From NCBI GenBank assembly GCA_029204225.1, contig CM055095.1, positions 61,981,910 through 62,045,909 on the forward strand: DNA of 64,000 nt, written 5' to 3'. Shown one piece after another: positions 45,681 to 55,512 of the stretch; the first letter of the stretch is position 1; every line of letters begins with the position of its first letter. The translations under genes were made by a program, and so were the position numbers. The notes below the pieces were generated by a model, which was not told where the DNA came from, made no database searches, and worked only from the letters and a program-made list of their open reading frames with translations. This DNA is from Diphasiastrum complanatum (taxonomy: Eukaryota > Streptophyta > Lycopodiopsida > Lycopodiales > Lycopodiaceae).

Positions 45681-46491
45681 GTGAAGTATGTCAAAGAGTT
45701 GCTGCACAGGTTTAGGTTGCAGGATTGCAAACAAGTAAACACTCCTATTGAACCAGGTAAAAAGCTATCTAAGCTTGATGAATCACAATCATTTGATATT
45801 ACGCTATATAGACAATTAGTAGGGAGCTTGATTTACCTTACCACGACTAGACCAGATATATGCTATGTTGTTGGTATTGTAAGTCAGTTTATGGCAGCAC
45901 CTACGGAAACACATTGGAAGACAACTAAACGTATTTTGCGTTATGTGAAAGACACTTCAGAGTATGGCTTGATTTACAGAAAGCATGATGGTTTACCTGA
46001 GTTGTGTGGCTATGTGGATGCGGACTGGGGAGGTGACTATGATGATCGTAGATCCACCACAAGATATATATTCCAGTTTTGTGGTAATTGCTTTTCTAGG
46101 TCTAGTAACAAGCAAAGTACAATTGTTCTTTCCACCACAGAAGCAGAGTATAAGGCAATGTGTAGTGCTGCACAAGAAGTTATATGGTTGAGACAAATCT
46201 TGGAAGAAATTGGCATGAAGCAAAAAAATCCCACAACTTTACAGTCAAAGTGACATTCAGCTAGCAAAGAATCCAGTGTTCCATGCAAGAACTAAACACA
46301 TTGAGATTCAGTATCACTTCATACATGAGAGTCTGTTGAGTCGTGAAATTCATGTTGTTTATTGTAGCACAGAAGAACAACTAGCTGATATTTTCACTAA
46401 TCTACTTACTGGAGAAAATTTTGATAAATTTAGATCAAAGCTTTCTATACTTAAGTTTGTTGACTTTAAAGCTATGTATATGACTGTATAA
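45681..46491 (+). pseudogene. Copia RT tail and RNase H
   Basis: 190 codons remain open: YVKELLHRFRLQDCKQVNTP, GSLIYLTTTRPDICYVVGIV, GYVDADWGGDYDDRRSTTRY, then TIVLSTTEAEYKAMCSAAQE. A one-base shift near 46250 moves the end (PVFHARTKHIEIQYHFIHES, CSTEEQLADIFTNLLTGENF) into the next frame, which ends at 46491. RNase H would degrade template RNA during reverse transcription. Confidence 0.9.
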
Positions 46492-46504
46492 AAAGTGACT
46501 CTAC

Positions 46505-46516
46505 TTTAAGGGAGAG
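46505..46516 (+). other. Polypurine tract of the copia element
   Basis: TTTAAGGGAGAG precedes AGTTAGAAT. A 12-bp block AGTTAGAATTAA (46517-46528) stands between the tract and the LTR start as defined by the 5' copy, a likely tandem duplication. Confidence 0.7.
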
Positions 46517-46528
46517 AGTTAGAATTAA

Positions 46529-46791
46529 AGTTAGAATCATTGTGTTACTGTACTGCGGGTCCTATCGGTGGATAAGGATCAGTTGGCCTCGCCACGAGGC
46601 AAGTCGACGGGACACGCGTCCCACCAACGACAACTCGGGTCATGCATGGGTTGCCTGAGTGAACAACTATATGTACAGTGTAATTTCATTTTGTGAAATA
46701 CAGTTGTTACGTGAGCTTGCTGAGGAGAGTGTTTTCTGTCTGTGTTACTGTGTAGCATGATCTGTGTTCCTGTGCAAAGCAAATTCTAAGT
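46529..46791 (+). repeat. 3' LTR of the full-length copia element
   Basis: It is the same length as the 5' LTR (263 bp) with about 14 substitutions, mostly transitions. It ends ...TTCTAAGT before the AATTC duplication. Confidence 0.9.
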
Positions 46792-46796
46792 AATTC

Positions 46797-47340
46797 ACCT
46801 AACTTTACAAAGGAAGTCACTTTTGCTATGTATTCCATCTCTCCATAGTGAGGAGATAGATTGTTTTTTGAGCACATTGGCAATCTCGAATTTACTTTCT
46901 ATGTACATTGTTTTTTATTTATTTAAATGAAACCAACACTTAGTACACTTCAAACACTATCTACAGGCCATACAACAGGCTGCTCTTCACACGAGTGGTC
47001 TCGGTTCTATATTCTTGATCTTTGATTTGATTATCAATGCTTGTTATTTATCAAATTGTCAATCTAGATCAAGATTTTGTTGACTAGTTTTTTGATAGAT
47101 TGTTAAGCAAGTACATAATCACTCTTGTGCATCTTTGAAGCTCCATTTATGGTCCAAAAATTACTGTAATTTCACAAATATGTGAAGAAGAGGTAAATAT
47201 ATAAGTGCCTGCACATTTTCAAATACTCATTTTTTGAGTAGATTTGACCAATTCTATAGTGAAACTTAATTTTGTTTGTATTCAATCTTGTGTATGAGTG
47301 TCAAGTATAGATCCCTATAAGGTGTCTAAAGAGGGAGGAG
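46797..47340. other. Non-coding flank of the copia insertion
   Basis: It continues the target sequence interrupted at 40864. No coding sequence or named repeat is recognised. Confidence 0.4.
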
Positions 47341-47344
47341 TCCA

Positions 47345-47630
47345 AATTTGAGATACCCAGAATTTTCCAAATTTTTTTTGATAACCAGAGTTTGAAATTT
47401 TGCGATACCCGAAATAAAAAGAAAATTTCGATATCTAGATCTGAATTTTTTTATACCAAAATGAGAAGTTTTCAATATGGGATCGACTCGGAGAATTCGA
47501 AAATTTTCGATCCCCAAAATTTTTCGATACCCAAAAATTTCAATACCTTAAGCCCAAAATTTTTGATACCCAGAATTCAAAATTTTCAATACCCAGAACT
47601 TTTCGATACCAAAAATTTGGAATTTGTTGT
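47345..47630 (+). repeat. Degenerate GATACCC minisatellite
   Basis: About eleven copies of a phrase close to TTTTCGATACCCAAAA recur at irregular spacing of 15-60 bp (for example near 47353, 47404, 47528, 47568, 47591 and 47606). It runs directly into the 127-bp (GA)n tract. Confidence 0.7.
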
Positions 47631-47640
47631 TCAAGAGATC

Positions 47641-47990
<350 letters not shown>

Positions 47991-48070
<80 letters not shown>
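47991..48070. repeat. (GA)n microsatellite, about 40 units
   Basis: It separates the short unit from the 3' flank of the Penelope-like RT, which ends 65 bp further at 48135. Confidence 0.97.
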
Positions 48071-48072
<2 letters not shown>

Positions 48073-48134
48073 CCACCAACCGATCCGCAACTAGTGAATC
48101 CCTTAGGGGGTAGTTAGCTCCCCATAAGGGATAG

Positions 48135-49036
48135 CTAACTGCCCACCATCAGACCTTTAATACACTGTGGTAGATCATAGGACAAACCAAGAAAAATACT
48201 AGTCAAAAGCAGTTTGTTAATGATAAGACAAAGCTTTTTCCTCATAAAACCATTTTTCTGAAAAGCGTCTAGTAAGATAGCTACTTCTTTAATAAAAGTA
48301 TCGTGATCGTTGCAGCAATACATAATAGAAATAACTTGGGAAATAATTACTTTGTACAAGTTGTAGACTGGCCTATTGGAAGCCAGATGTATGTATTGTA
48401 AGTATTGAAAAGGTAAGTCTCTTCTTTTATCAAACTTAGAAAGCTGATACACACCGGTGTCAAGATTAAAAGTAATCAAAATGTTCAAAAAACTGGTGGT
48501 GTTTGCTTCACATGACTTTTTTTTGATTTCAAGAAACTCTAAAGGATAAATCCAGAAAGGGTTATCTGGTACCCTAATCTGATTTCTGTCCATATATGCA
48601 TCAATAATGGGATTATTAATGAAGCAAATGTCATCAATATATCTAAACGAGTGACAGAAGACATTCATCTCTGATTTGAGACCCAACTTGGCCAATCTCT
48701 TAATAAATTGAGCTTTAAAGAACGCAAGGTACCGATTACACCAACTAGGTGAGCATGAAACACCCATCGGTATACCACGAATCTGTCTCTAGGTTTTGTT
48801 TCCTAACCTGACAATACAATTGTCTATAGGAAGGCATTCCACAAGCATAAGAGATTTTTATCTACATTGTACCACCCTTCCGACTTTTTATTATTCCATG
48901 ATCATTTAAAGGCATCCCTTTCTTGTTCCCATTTGAGACTCAGAAACATCTTATTAGAATGTTTGAACGCATAAGTAATGGATTTATTCATGATAGTTTT
49001 CAGCCCATCAGTGCCATCTAAAGGTATGTTTTCATT
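48135..49036 (-). pseudogene. Penelope-like reverse transcriptase, 3' half
   Basis: On the - strand the order is IPLDGTDGLKTIMNKSITYA (just after RT motif A), then after frameshifts RQIRGIPMGVSCSP (the fingers/palm motif), then a 210-codon frame with FRYIDDICFI (YIDD at residues 43-46), YPLEFLEIKK, SFLNILI, KFDKRRDLPF and LASNRPVYN. This MG.(N/S)C(A/S)P ... FRYIDD ... YDKR.D.(P)F...SN.P pattern belongs to a widespread RT family related to Penelope-like elements rather than to LTR or L1 RTs. No GIY-YIG endonuclease is seen. Upstream the sequence switches orientation at about 49040. The family label is from memory and not checked. Confidence 0.65.
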
Positions 49037-49039
49037 GGG

Positions 49040-50310
49040 CAATTTTAATCTCAACAATCCAAACTCCGTAGTATCTACATCCGAGACAGGAAAAAGAAGA
49101 CGGTTTACTAGAAAGGAAGGACAAAGTAGCACAAAGAGCGACCTACCTATCAAACGGCTGCATTTTTACCAAGATTAATCGGTGTGCAGGATGGGGGGAG
49201 GACAGAAAGGAGAGAAGTCAGCATCTCAGCGACAGGACGTATACAGCTAACCACTAGCAGTGGTTCAGGGAGCTCTTTTGTACATCTATGTTACCGCAAT
49301 AGAGGTTTTGAAGCAGTCCATGTGAAGACTTTTAATGCTCATGTTTTATTCAGACTATTCACTGTTGTTGATGAACGCTTTCATGATATTATGTTCGGTT
49401 GGGCTTACCTACCAAGTGTCAAAAATGATTGGTATTTTTCCTATGATGTTTTCTGTAATTTTGATATAGAAAACTTACATTCATGTGAATGTTTATCTCT
49501 TAAAAGATTCAAGAACTTCGTTGCAAATAGATTTGGGCATGTTATTTCTACGGATAGCAATATTGTTAAGAGCCCAATTTTACGTAAATCTTTAGAGATG
49601 GGTCTCAATCATATTACCTTAAGAAAAAACAATGTGAATGAGGTGGCTTCTGAACTTTATGATGGGTGGTTCAAGTTAATCAAACTTTTGCCTACGCATG
49701 AACATTTAAATGAAGAAACAATAAGGGAGCATGCAACTTTATGTAAAAACATTGCCATGGATTTCTTAAAAAAATGAACTTGGTTGTATGGCAATAAGGA
49801 CCCAACTGCAAAAATACAAACTGCTAAAAATGAAATATTATGGCTCAAAATCTGCTCTACATCAATGGCATGGACAAGGCGCAACACAATCCCAGTTTCA
49901 TATGTAAATTCCTTGTACGGAAGCTTGCCTTAGATAGACTTAATAGTCCGGACTTCAGCCCCTTTCCTAATTATAAGAAAACTTTGTTACGGAAACTATC
50001 ACTTATGTCATGGAAAAGCTGAATGGATTTTTACCCAACATCTTCATGGGGAACGACTCTCTGCCATATCTATTATGTACGTACAAAGCCCACAAGGAAT
50101 CTTTTAGATGGACTATCAATGCGCATGACTGTTGCTTTACTAGACTCACAAAATTCCTAACAGGAGCTCTTGGTATGTTGTCACCATTCCTCAAGGAAGG
50201 TGCATGACTTGAGGCAAAAACATACAAGGGTATCCTAAATGTGGATACATGCTTATTTTGACAGTGTGAGTCCTCGATCAATTTTTATCTCAATTTACCA
50301 TCAAAGATTA
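49040..50310 (+). pseudogene. Penelope-like element, inverted 5' half
   Basis: On the + strand the N-terminal part of the same protein type is seen: a basic start (STSETGKRRRFTRKEGQS), then a 197-codon frame (49184-49777) with CECLSLKRFKNFV and FGHVISTDSNIVKSPILRKS, the conserved region before the RT. Further on, in other frames, come CKFLVRKLALDRLNSPDF, LPYLLCTYKAHKESFRWTI and RLTKFLTGALGML, and finally SSINFYLNLPSKI just before RT motif A would begin. Similarity stops there (about 50310), where the 3' half starts on the other strand. Together both halves give nearly one complete protein with a gap around the motif A Asp. Confidence 0.62.
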
Positions 50311-50329
50311 CCAATGTATGGGTTGCAGA

Positions 50330-51567
50330 GATATCTTGAACTCTTTTTCAAGTGCAATCTTGGTTTCCTCAACTAACTTGATACAACTTTCTGTTAAATA
50401 AGAAGGATGACAATATCTCTATTAAAAAACTTGACATACAAGGAAGGATCATAGTTACTAAGATTAAATTCTAGTGACTCAAGAAAGGTGTTAAGTCGAG
50501 AATACCATGACCTTGGAGCTTACTTTAGTCCATATAGAATTTTGAAGAGCAAGCAGACTTTGTCTTTGTCATGGATGAACCCAATAGGCTGATCCATATA
50601 AATCTCTTTTTCTAGATATCCATTTAAAAATGCATTAGAGACATCTAGTTGAAGAACTTGCCAATTGAAAAAACAAGCAATGGAGATTATGATTCTAATT
50701 GATACCATCTTTGCAACTGGAGCAAAAGTCTCTTCATAATCAAGTCCATAAACTTGAGAAAAACCCTTTGCACAAAGCCTAGCCATCTTGATTATACTTG
50801 ACTTGAAAATCCCACTTGCAACCAATGGTGTGCTTGTTGGATGGAAGATCCACAAGCTCCCATGTCTTGTTGGCCATCAAAGTATCATATTCCTCCTTCA
50901 TGGCAAGATACCATTCCTTCGAATTGAGTGCATCATATACATCCTTTGGCTCCTCATGTGAAATTAAATAAGCACAATTAGTGGAGCTGAGTTCCACTTG
51001 CTTGCCTCTATCTTCATAAGTAAGCCTTCTAAGCTTGGATCTTTCTCTTTGAGATCTCCTTGGTGAAAAAATTTGAGGTGACTCCTCTTCAATTCTCAGC
51101 CCCATCTCTCCATGATAGTCTTCAACGGTGATGATTGGAGTATCTTTGTGAGAATCTTTGAACTCGGCCTCTTCAAGAATGTATTTTTGATGCTCATGGA
51201 ATATAACATCCCTACTCTCAATTGTAGTTGAGGTAGAGGGAACATAGATTCTATAAGCTTCCTTGTTGGATGCATATCCAACCATGATCCCTTTAGTAGA
51301 ATTAGGATCATCTCTCTTCCTTGTTTCCAAGGGTACATGAATAAAACAAGCCCATCCAAAAACTTTAAGATGATCTACCTTAGGTTTCTTCTTAAACAAG
51401 ACTTCAAAAGGTGATTTTCCAGCAAGTGCATTGTGAGGTAATCTATTGAACAAATAGTTTGCACAATCTATAGTTTCACCCCAATATTCAATAGGCAAAG
51501 AAGCTTCAACTCAGATTGCTTTAGCACATTCACATAAAGATCTATTTTTCCTTTCTTTAATTGGCAT
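50330..51567 (-). pseudogene. Ty1/copia integrase C-terminus and RT (-)
   Basis: A 239-codon frame (51498-50779) begins in the integrase (PIEYWGETIDCANYLFNRLP, KKPKVDHLKVFGWACFIHVP, GIMVGYASNKEAYRIYVP) and passes through an acidic linker to RT (YDALNSKEWYLAMKEEYDTL, GCKWDFQVKYNQDG). After a stop the next frame (50855-50520) holds GFSQVYGLDYEETFAPVAKM, QLDVSNAFLNGYLEKEIYMD and LFKILYGLK. The sequence then decays through SWYSRLNTFLESLEF to about 50330. The YVDD box is not reached. It abuts gypsy protease at 51570 and the Penelope-like piece at 50310. Confidence 0.88.
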
Positions 51568-51569
51568 AG

Positions 51570-54556
51570 TTAAATATCAAGAAGTGAGTATTTTATTGCA
51601 TAGTGATTCAACTCATAATTTTATTAGTTCTCGTCTTGTGCAGAAACTCAGCTTGGAAACTGAAGCCATCAATTATAGATATAAAGTTTATCTAGCTTCA
51701 GGAGTAGAGTTGGAGACTTGGAACATAAAAGTCCCAAAGCTCCCAGTTCTGATGCAAGGACACACGAAATTGGTTAGCTTTCATGTTTTAGACCTAGCTC
51801 GTACCGATTTAATCTTAGGTTATGAGTGGTTATTTAGTAAGTCGCCTTCTCTGTTAATTGATTTTGAGAAGCATGTTCTCACTTGCAAGCAGGGTGATAA
51901 GGTAGTTACATTATTTGGCAGTAATTTTGTAAATCCGTTGGATCAAATTTCTATAGTTAATGAAATGGAAACATTGGATTATTCTGAGTATGAAGTTTTT
52001 TCAATATGTGCTATTCCAATTGTATATATTCCTGTAATGAATCTAAATGGTTGTGAATTCTCAACAATTCTTAACTCAGTAAATTTAGATCATGAACAAG
52101 CAGTTAAAGAACAGATCATAAATGAATTTCGAGATGTTTTTCCATATGAATTACCTCATGGTTTATTCTACATCAATAGACCAAGTGATTGAGTTAATTC
52201 TAGGAAGTCAACTTGTCTCTAGACAACCTTATAGGTTCTCTCAGAAAGAGGAGACAGAGATTTCGAATAAAAGAGAAGACTATCTGAGGATGGGACATAT
52301 ACAACCTAGTAAATAGCCATGGGGTGCTCATGTTCTTCTTTAAGCGAAGAAAGATGGAGGTTTCCGGATGTGTGTGGATTACAAGGGGCTTAATAAAGTG
52401 ACTATAAAAAAATAAATATCCATCACCCATGATGGATGACCTTGTAGATCGCTTGGGTGGAGCACGGTATTTCACCAAGATAGATCTCAAGACAGGGCAC
52501 CATCAAATAAGAATTAAGGCGGAAGATGTCCAAAAGATAGGATTTTGTTCCAAATTTGATCATTATGAATTCTTAGTGTTGCCATGTGGATTAACAAATG
52601 CTCCAACAATGTTCCAACAAATGATGAACGATTTATTTCGTCCATATTTGGGAAAGTTTGTGGTTGTATTCTTAGACGACATTCTCGTTTATAGTAAATC
52701 CTTGGTGGAACATGTAGAACACTTAAAAATCATCTTGATGAAACTCCGTCGGGTGTTACTCTACGCTAAAGAGTCCAAGTGTGAATTTTTTAAGCAAGAG
52801 TTGCTTTATCTCGGTCGTAAGATCACAATAAATGGGATCAAGATTGACGAGGATAAAATCAAGATTGTGATTGAGTGGCCAATTCTGGGAACTGTGAGGC
52901 AAGAAAGTCATTTTTAGGTTTTACACTTTTCTTCAAGAGATTTATTGAGGATTATGCTAAATTAGCAGCACCGCTTAATAATCTGACAAAAGGAGTTGTT
53001 AATAAAACGAAAAAGAGGAATCAACCTAGTCCGCCTGTTGTTTGGAACGAGGAATTGAATCAATGTTTTGTGAAACTTAAAACAATGATTCTTTTAGCTC
53101 CCGTGTTACAAATTGCAAATCCAGATTTACCTTACATCGTGAGAACGAACGCAAGTGATGTTGCAGTTGGAGCGGTTCTATTACAAATGGATAGGCCACT
53201 AGCATTTGAGAGCAAAAAATTCACTGGTCCTCAGTTGCGTTATACTACGTAGGATAATGAATTGTTTGTTGTAATCCATGCACTTAAAACCTGGAGACAC
53301 TATTTGTATGGTAGTAAGTTTGTAGTGTATACGGATCACCAGCCTCTTAAGTATTTTTGTAATCAACATGATCTTCGGGGGAGAAAAGCTCGATGGACTG
53401 AATTGATGCAAGAATTTGATCATGAAATCCGTTACATAAGAGACAACTCTAATAAAGTTGCAGATGCTCTTAGTCGGATTGGTGAACTGAACGAATTGTC
53501 ATTCACCTAGATTTCTACGGATCTATATCTTTCGCTGAGAGGAAAATATGAATCAGATTCCCATTTTGGTCACATTTGTAACATTATTGAAATCGGAAGA
53601 AATGTGGACAATGTTGAGTCAGAAACACACGGGACTCAACTAAGTAAGAAAGATAAGAAGATTGTGAAACAGTTCACCATTCGAGATGGATTACTATTTC
53701 GGAATGGAAAAGTTTGCATACCTGGTGATGAGCAGCTCAAACGTAAGATTTTGTTTGAATGTCATGACATACCCTGTGTAGGACGTCCCGGTATACACAG
53801 GACTCTGGACTTGGTTAAGAGAAATTTTATTGGCCAAAGCTCAAGCCATATGTCGAGTTATATGTTGTTAAATACAAACTCTGTCAACTAGCAAAGGCTG
53901 AACGCCATAAGGCTAGTGGTTTGTTGCATCCGTTAGATATCCCAGATAAGAAATGGGAAAGCATATCAATGGATTTTGTAGTTGGACTTCCAAAGACCCA
54001 ACGACAAAATGATTTTATTTGGGTTGTAGTGGATCGGTTAACTAAGTTAGCTGCATTCATATCAGTCAAGTCAACTATAAAGGCTTCTGCTTTAGCCCAT
54101 ATCTTTGTTGAAAGATTATTTCGGTTGTATGGTTTGCCAAGTGACAATGTTAGTGATAGAGATCCTAAGTACACAGGTCACTTTTGGTTAGCAGTATTCC
54201 AAAAACTTGAAACTTCTTTGAGTTTAAGTTCTTCTGATCATCCTGAATCAGATGGCCAGACAGAAAGGACTAATCAAACTATGGAAGATATTTTAAGGAT
54301 GTATGTTTCTCATCGGCAATCTCATTGGGAAGATTATCTCCCACTGGTTGAGTTTGCATATAATAGCAGGAAACATTCTGCTACAGGTTACAGTCCCTTT
54401 ATACTTATGTACGGTTTTCAACCAGTAAATATTGAGATGAAGTCTGTTACGATCCAGAAGATTTTTGCATGATATGCAAGAAATGTTGCAAGTGGCTAAG
54501 GATAGTATATGAAGTGCTCAGGTTAGAGCTAAACACTATACCGATCTTAAGAGATC
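51570..54556 (+). pseudogene. Ty3/gypsy pol: protease, RT, RNase H, integrase
   Basis: Protease: HSDSTHNFISSRLVQKL and ARTDLILGYEWL (51590-51840). The RT region has stops before 52429, then a 162-codon frame with GGARYFTKIDLKTGHHQIRI, PCGLTNAPTMFQQMMND and the active site VVVFLDDILVYSKS. After a frameshift near 52895: SFLGFTLFFKRFIEDYAKLA, and RNase H with VRTNASDVAVGAVLLQMD (a possible catalytic Asp is Asn), VYTDHQPLKYFCNQH. Integrase: FECHDIPCVGRPGIHRTLDL, SMDFVVGLPKTQRQNDFIWV, VSDRDPKYTGHFW, SDHPESDGQTERTNQTMEDI. It ends at about 54556 in a copia LTR tail. Gag, LTRs and chromodomain are absent. It is a chromovirus-like arrangement by order. Confidence 0.92.
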
Positions 54557-54624
54557 TCTTTCTCCATAGTGTGTTATCATTATGTTTGTGATTTGTAAGC
54601 AGGATCTAAGGAGCTTCCCTTATA
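54557..54624 (+). repeat. 3' end of a copia LTR (TGTTATG family)
   Basis: It is nearly identical to 21282-21344, ending CTTCCCTTATA. It is a bridge between gypsy integrase and a copia gag on the other strand. Confidence 0.8.
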
Positions 54625-54632
54625 TGAAGACA

Positions 54633-54747
54633 TCACAAAAGCATCATCATTTGCATTTTGAACATCCAAACCATCCTCATCAAGAGTAAGATTACTTTGC
54701 TTGTCACCTTGATCTCTCTTTTTCTTGTAGCACTCACTTGCAAAGTG
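54633..54747 (-). pseudogene. Copia gag C-terminal tail
   Basis: Downstream of the knuckle the - strand reads FASECYKKKRDQGDKQSNL then DEDGLDVQNANDDAFVMSS, the acidic stretch before a copia protease. A stop at the knuckle separates it from the ORF above. It ends at the LTR tail. Confidence 0.7.
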
Positions 54748-55263
54748 TCATTTGATGCCACAATAGAAGCATTTGAGCTTTGACCTATCTTTCCTTTTGC
54801 CATTTGAAGAAGCCTCCCCTTGATCTTGCCATTTAGACCACTTGCTTTTGTTTTTGCCCTTGATGAACATAGCCTCCTCTCCAACTTGAGATGTTGATGA
54901 AGATCCACCTCTTGCTTGAAGTCTATATTCTTCATTGATCATGATCTCTTGAAGATCAATCAAACTTGGAGAAGTTCTTTGAATGGAAAGACTTTGTACA
55001 ATGTTAGCATGAGCATCCAACAAGCCATAAAAAATAACTTGAACAAGCTCTTCTTCCTTAATGCTCTCGTGAATGCAAGCCAACTCATCATTCAAAGCCT
55101 TTACTCTCAAAACAAAAGTATTTGGACTTTCTTCACTGATTGCTTGTAGTCTTTGATCTACAAATTGCAAAATGCTCTTTCCAATGAGCGAAATTTCATA
55201 AAAAATTACTAGTTGTAAGTGTGAATAAAATGCTGATAATGTTTCCAACTTTTTTGATGACAA
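54748..55263 (-). CDS. Chimeric ORF: Helitron helicase segment fused to copia gag
   Basis: 171 codons are open. Residues 1-46 read SSKKLETLSAFYSHLQL, VIFYEISLIGKSILQF, VDQRLQAI. This is the PIF1-family helicase segment around Walker B (usual pattern IIDEISMIG; here the Asp is Tyr). From about residue 47 the sequence is copia gag: NTFVLRVKALNDELACI, EEELVQVIFYGLLDAHANIV, LIDLQEIMINEEYRLQA, a basic linker, then the start of a knuckle CFYCGIK before the stop. The join is at about 55122. The helicase frame continues upstream (see 55264-55512). Whether the fusion is expressed is unknown, and Walker B loss rules out helicase activity. Confidence 0.7.
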   Translation of the reverse strand: MSSKKLETLSAFYSHLQLVIFYEISLIGKSILQFVDQRLQAISEESPNTFVLRVKALNDELACIHESIKEEELVQVIFYGLLDAHANIVQSLSIQRTSPSLIDLQEIMINEEYRLQARGGSSSTSQVGEEAMFIKGKNKSKWSKWQDQGEASSNGKRKDRSKLKCFYCGIK

Positions 55264-55512
55264 TGATGTCAGTGTTTTTGTGCTGATTGGGAGGTGTGGT
55301 GCAGAATGTATTGTTGTTCCGCCAATATTGTAAGTTGTTTTTCCTATGAAGCCATAAGTAATGCCTTTGGAAATGTGATATCTATATTTATTTGTTTATG
55401 GCAGTGCCTTAGTAAACCTTGTACAATCAAAAGTAGCGTGAATGTTTTTCCTGTTGTGAGAAAAAGATGGACCTTTTCATTTGGATTGACTCTCTTTCTA
55501 TGCATCATGTCA
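55264..55512 (-). pseudogene. PIF1-type helicase N-terminus of the Helitron
   Basis: The - strand reads LTYDDMMHRKRVNPNEKVHL, FLTTGKTFTLLLIVQGLLR, PKALLMAS, and in a shifted frame GKTTYNIGGTTIHSAPHLP. These are Walker A (usual GGAGTGKT, here shortened to TTGKT by deletion of about five codons) and motif Ia/Ib (TIHSA). It lies between the Rep-linker ORF and the chimeric ORF, in the order expected for Helitron Rep-Hel. Confidence 0.7.

Larger units (their letters stand above)
40865..46791 (+). mobile_element. Full-length Ty1/copia retrotransposon with AATTC target duplication
   Basis: Two 263-bp LTRs (40865-41127 and 46529-46791) differ at about 14 positions by eye. The element is flanked by a perfect AATTC duplication (40860-40864 and 46792-46796). 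The primer site abuts the 5' LTR, and a purine tract precedes the 3' LTR. Order inside is gag, protease, integrase, RT, RNase H. The element is old enough to have several stops and frameshifts, and it has lost the integrase Glu and the RT YVDD core, so it cannot move by itself. Confidence 0.93.

Noticed and set aside
42359-46491. Endogenous plant virus (caulimovirid) as an alternative for the pol sequences
   Set aside because: Domain order protease, integrase, RT, RNase H with LTRs, primer site and target duplication identifies Ty1/copia. No movement protein is present.
48978-49178. Overlap of + and - frames at the Penelope-like junction
   Set aside because: It was considered as evidence of a bidirectional gene. 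It is better explained by the two halves of the element meeting head to head at about 49040.
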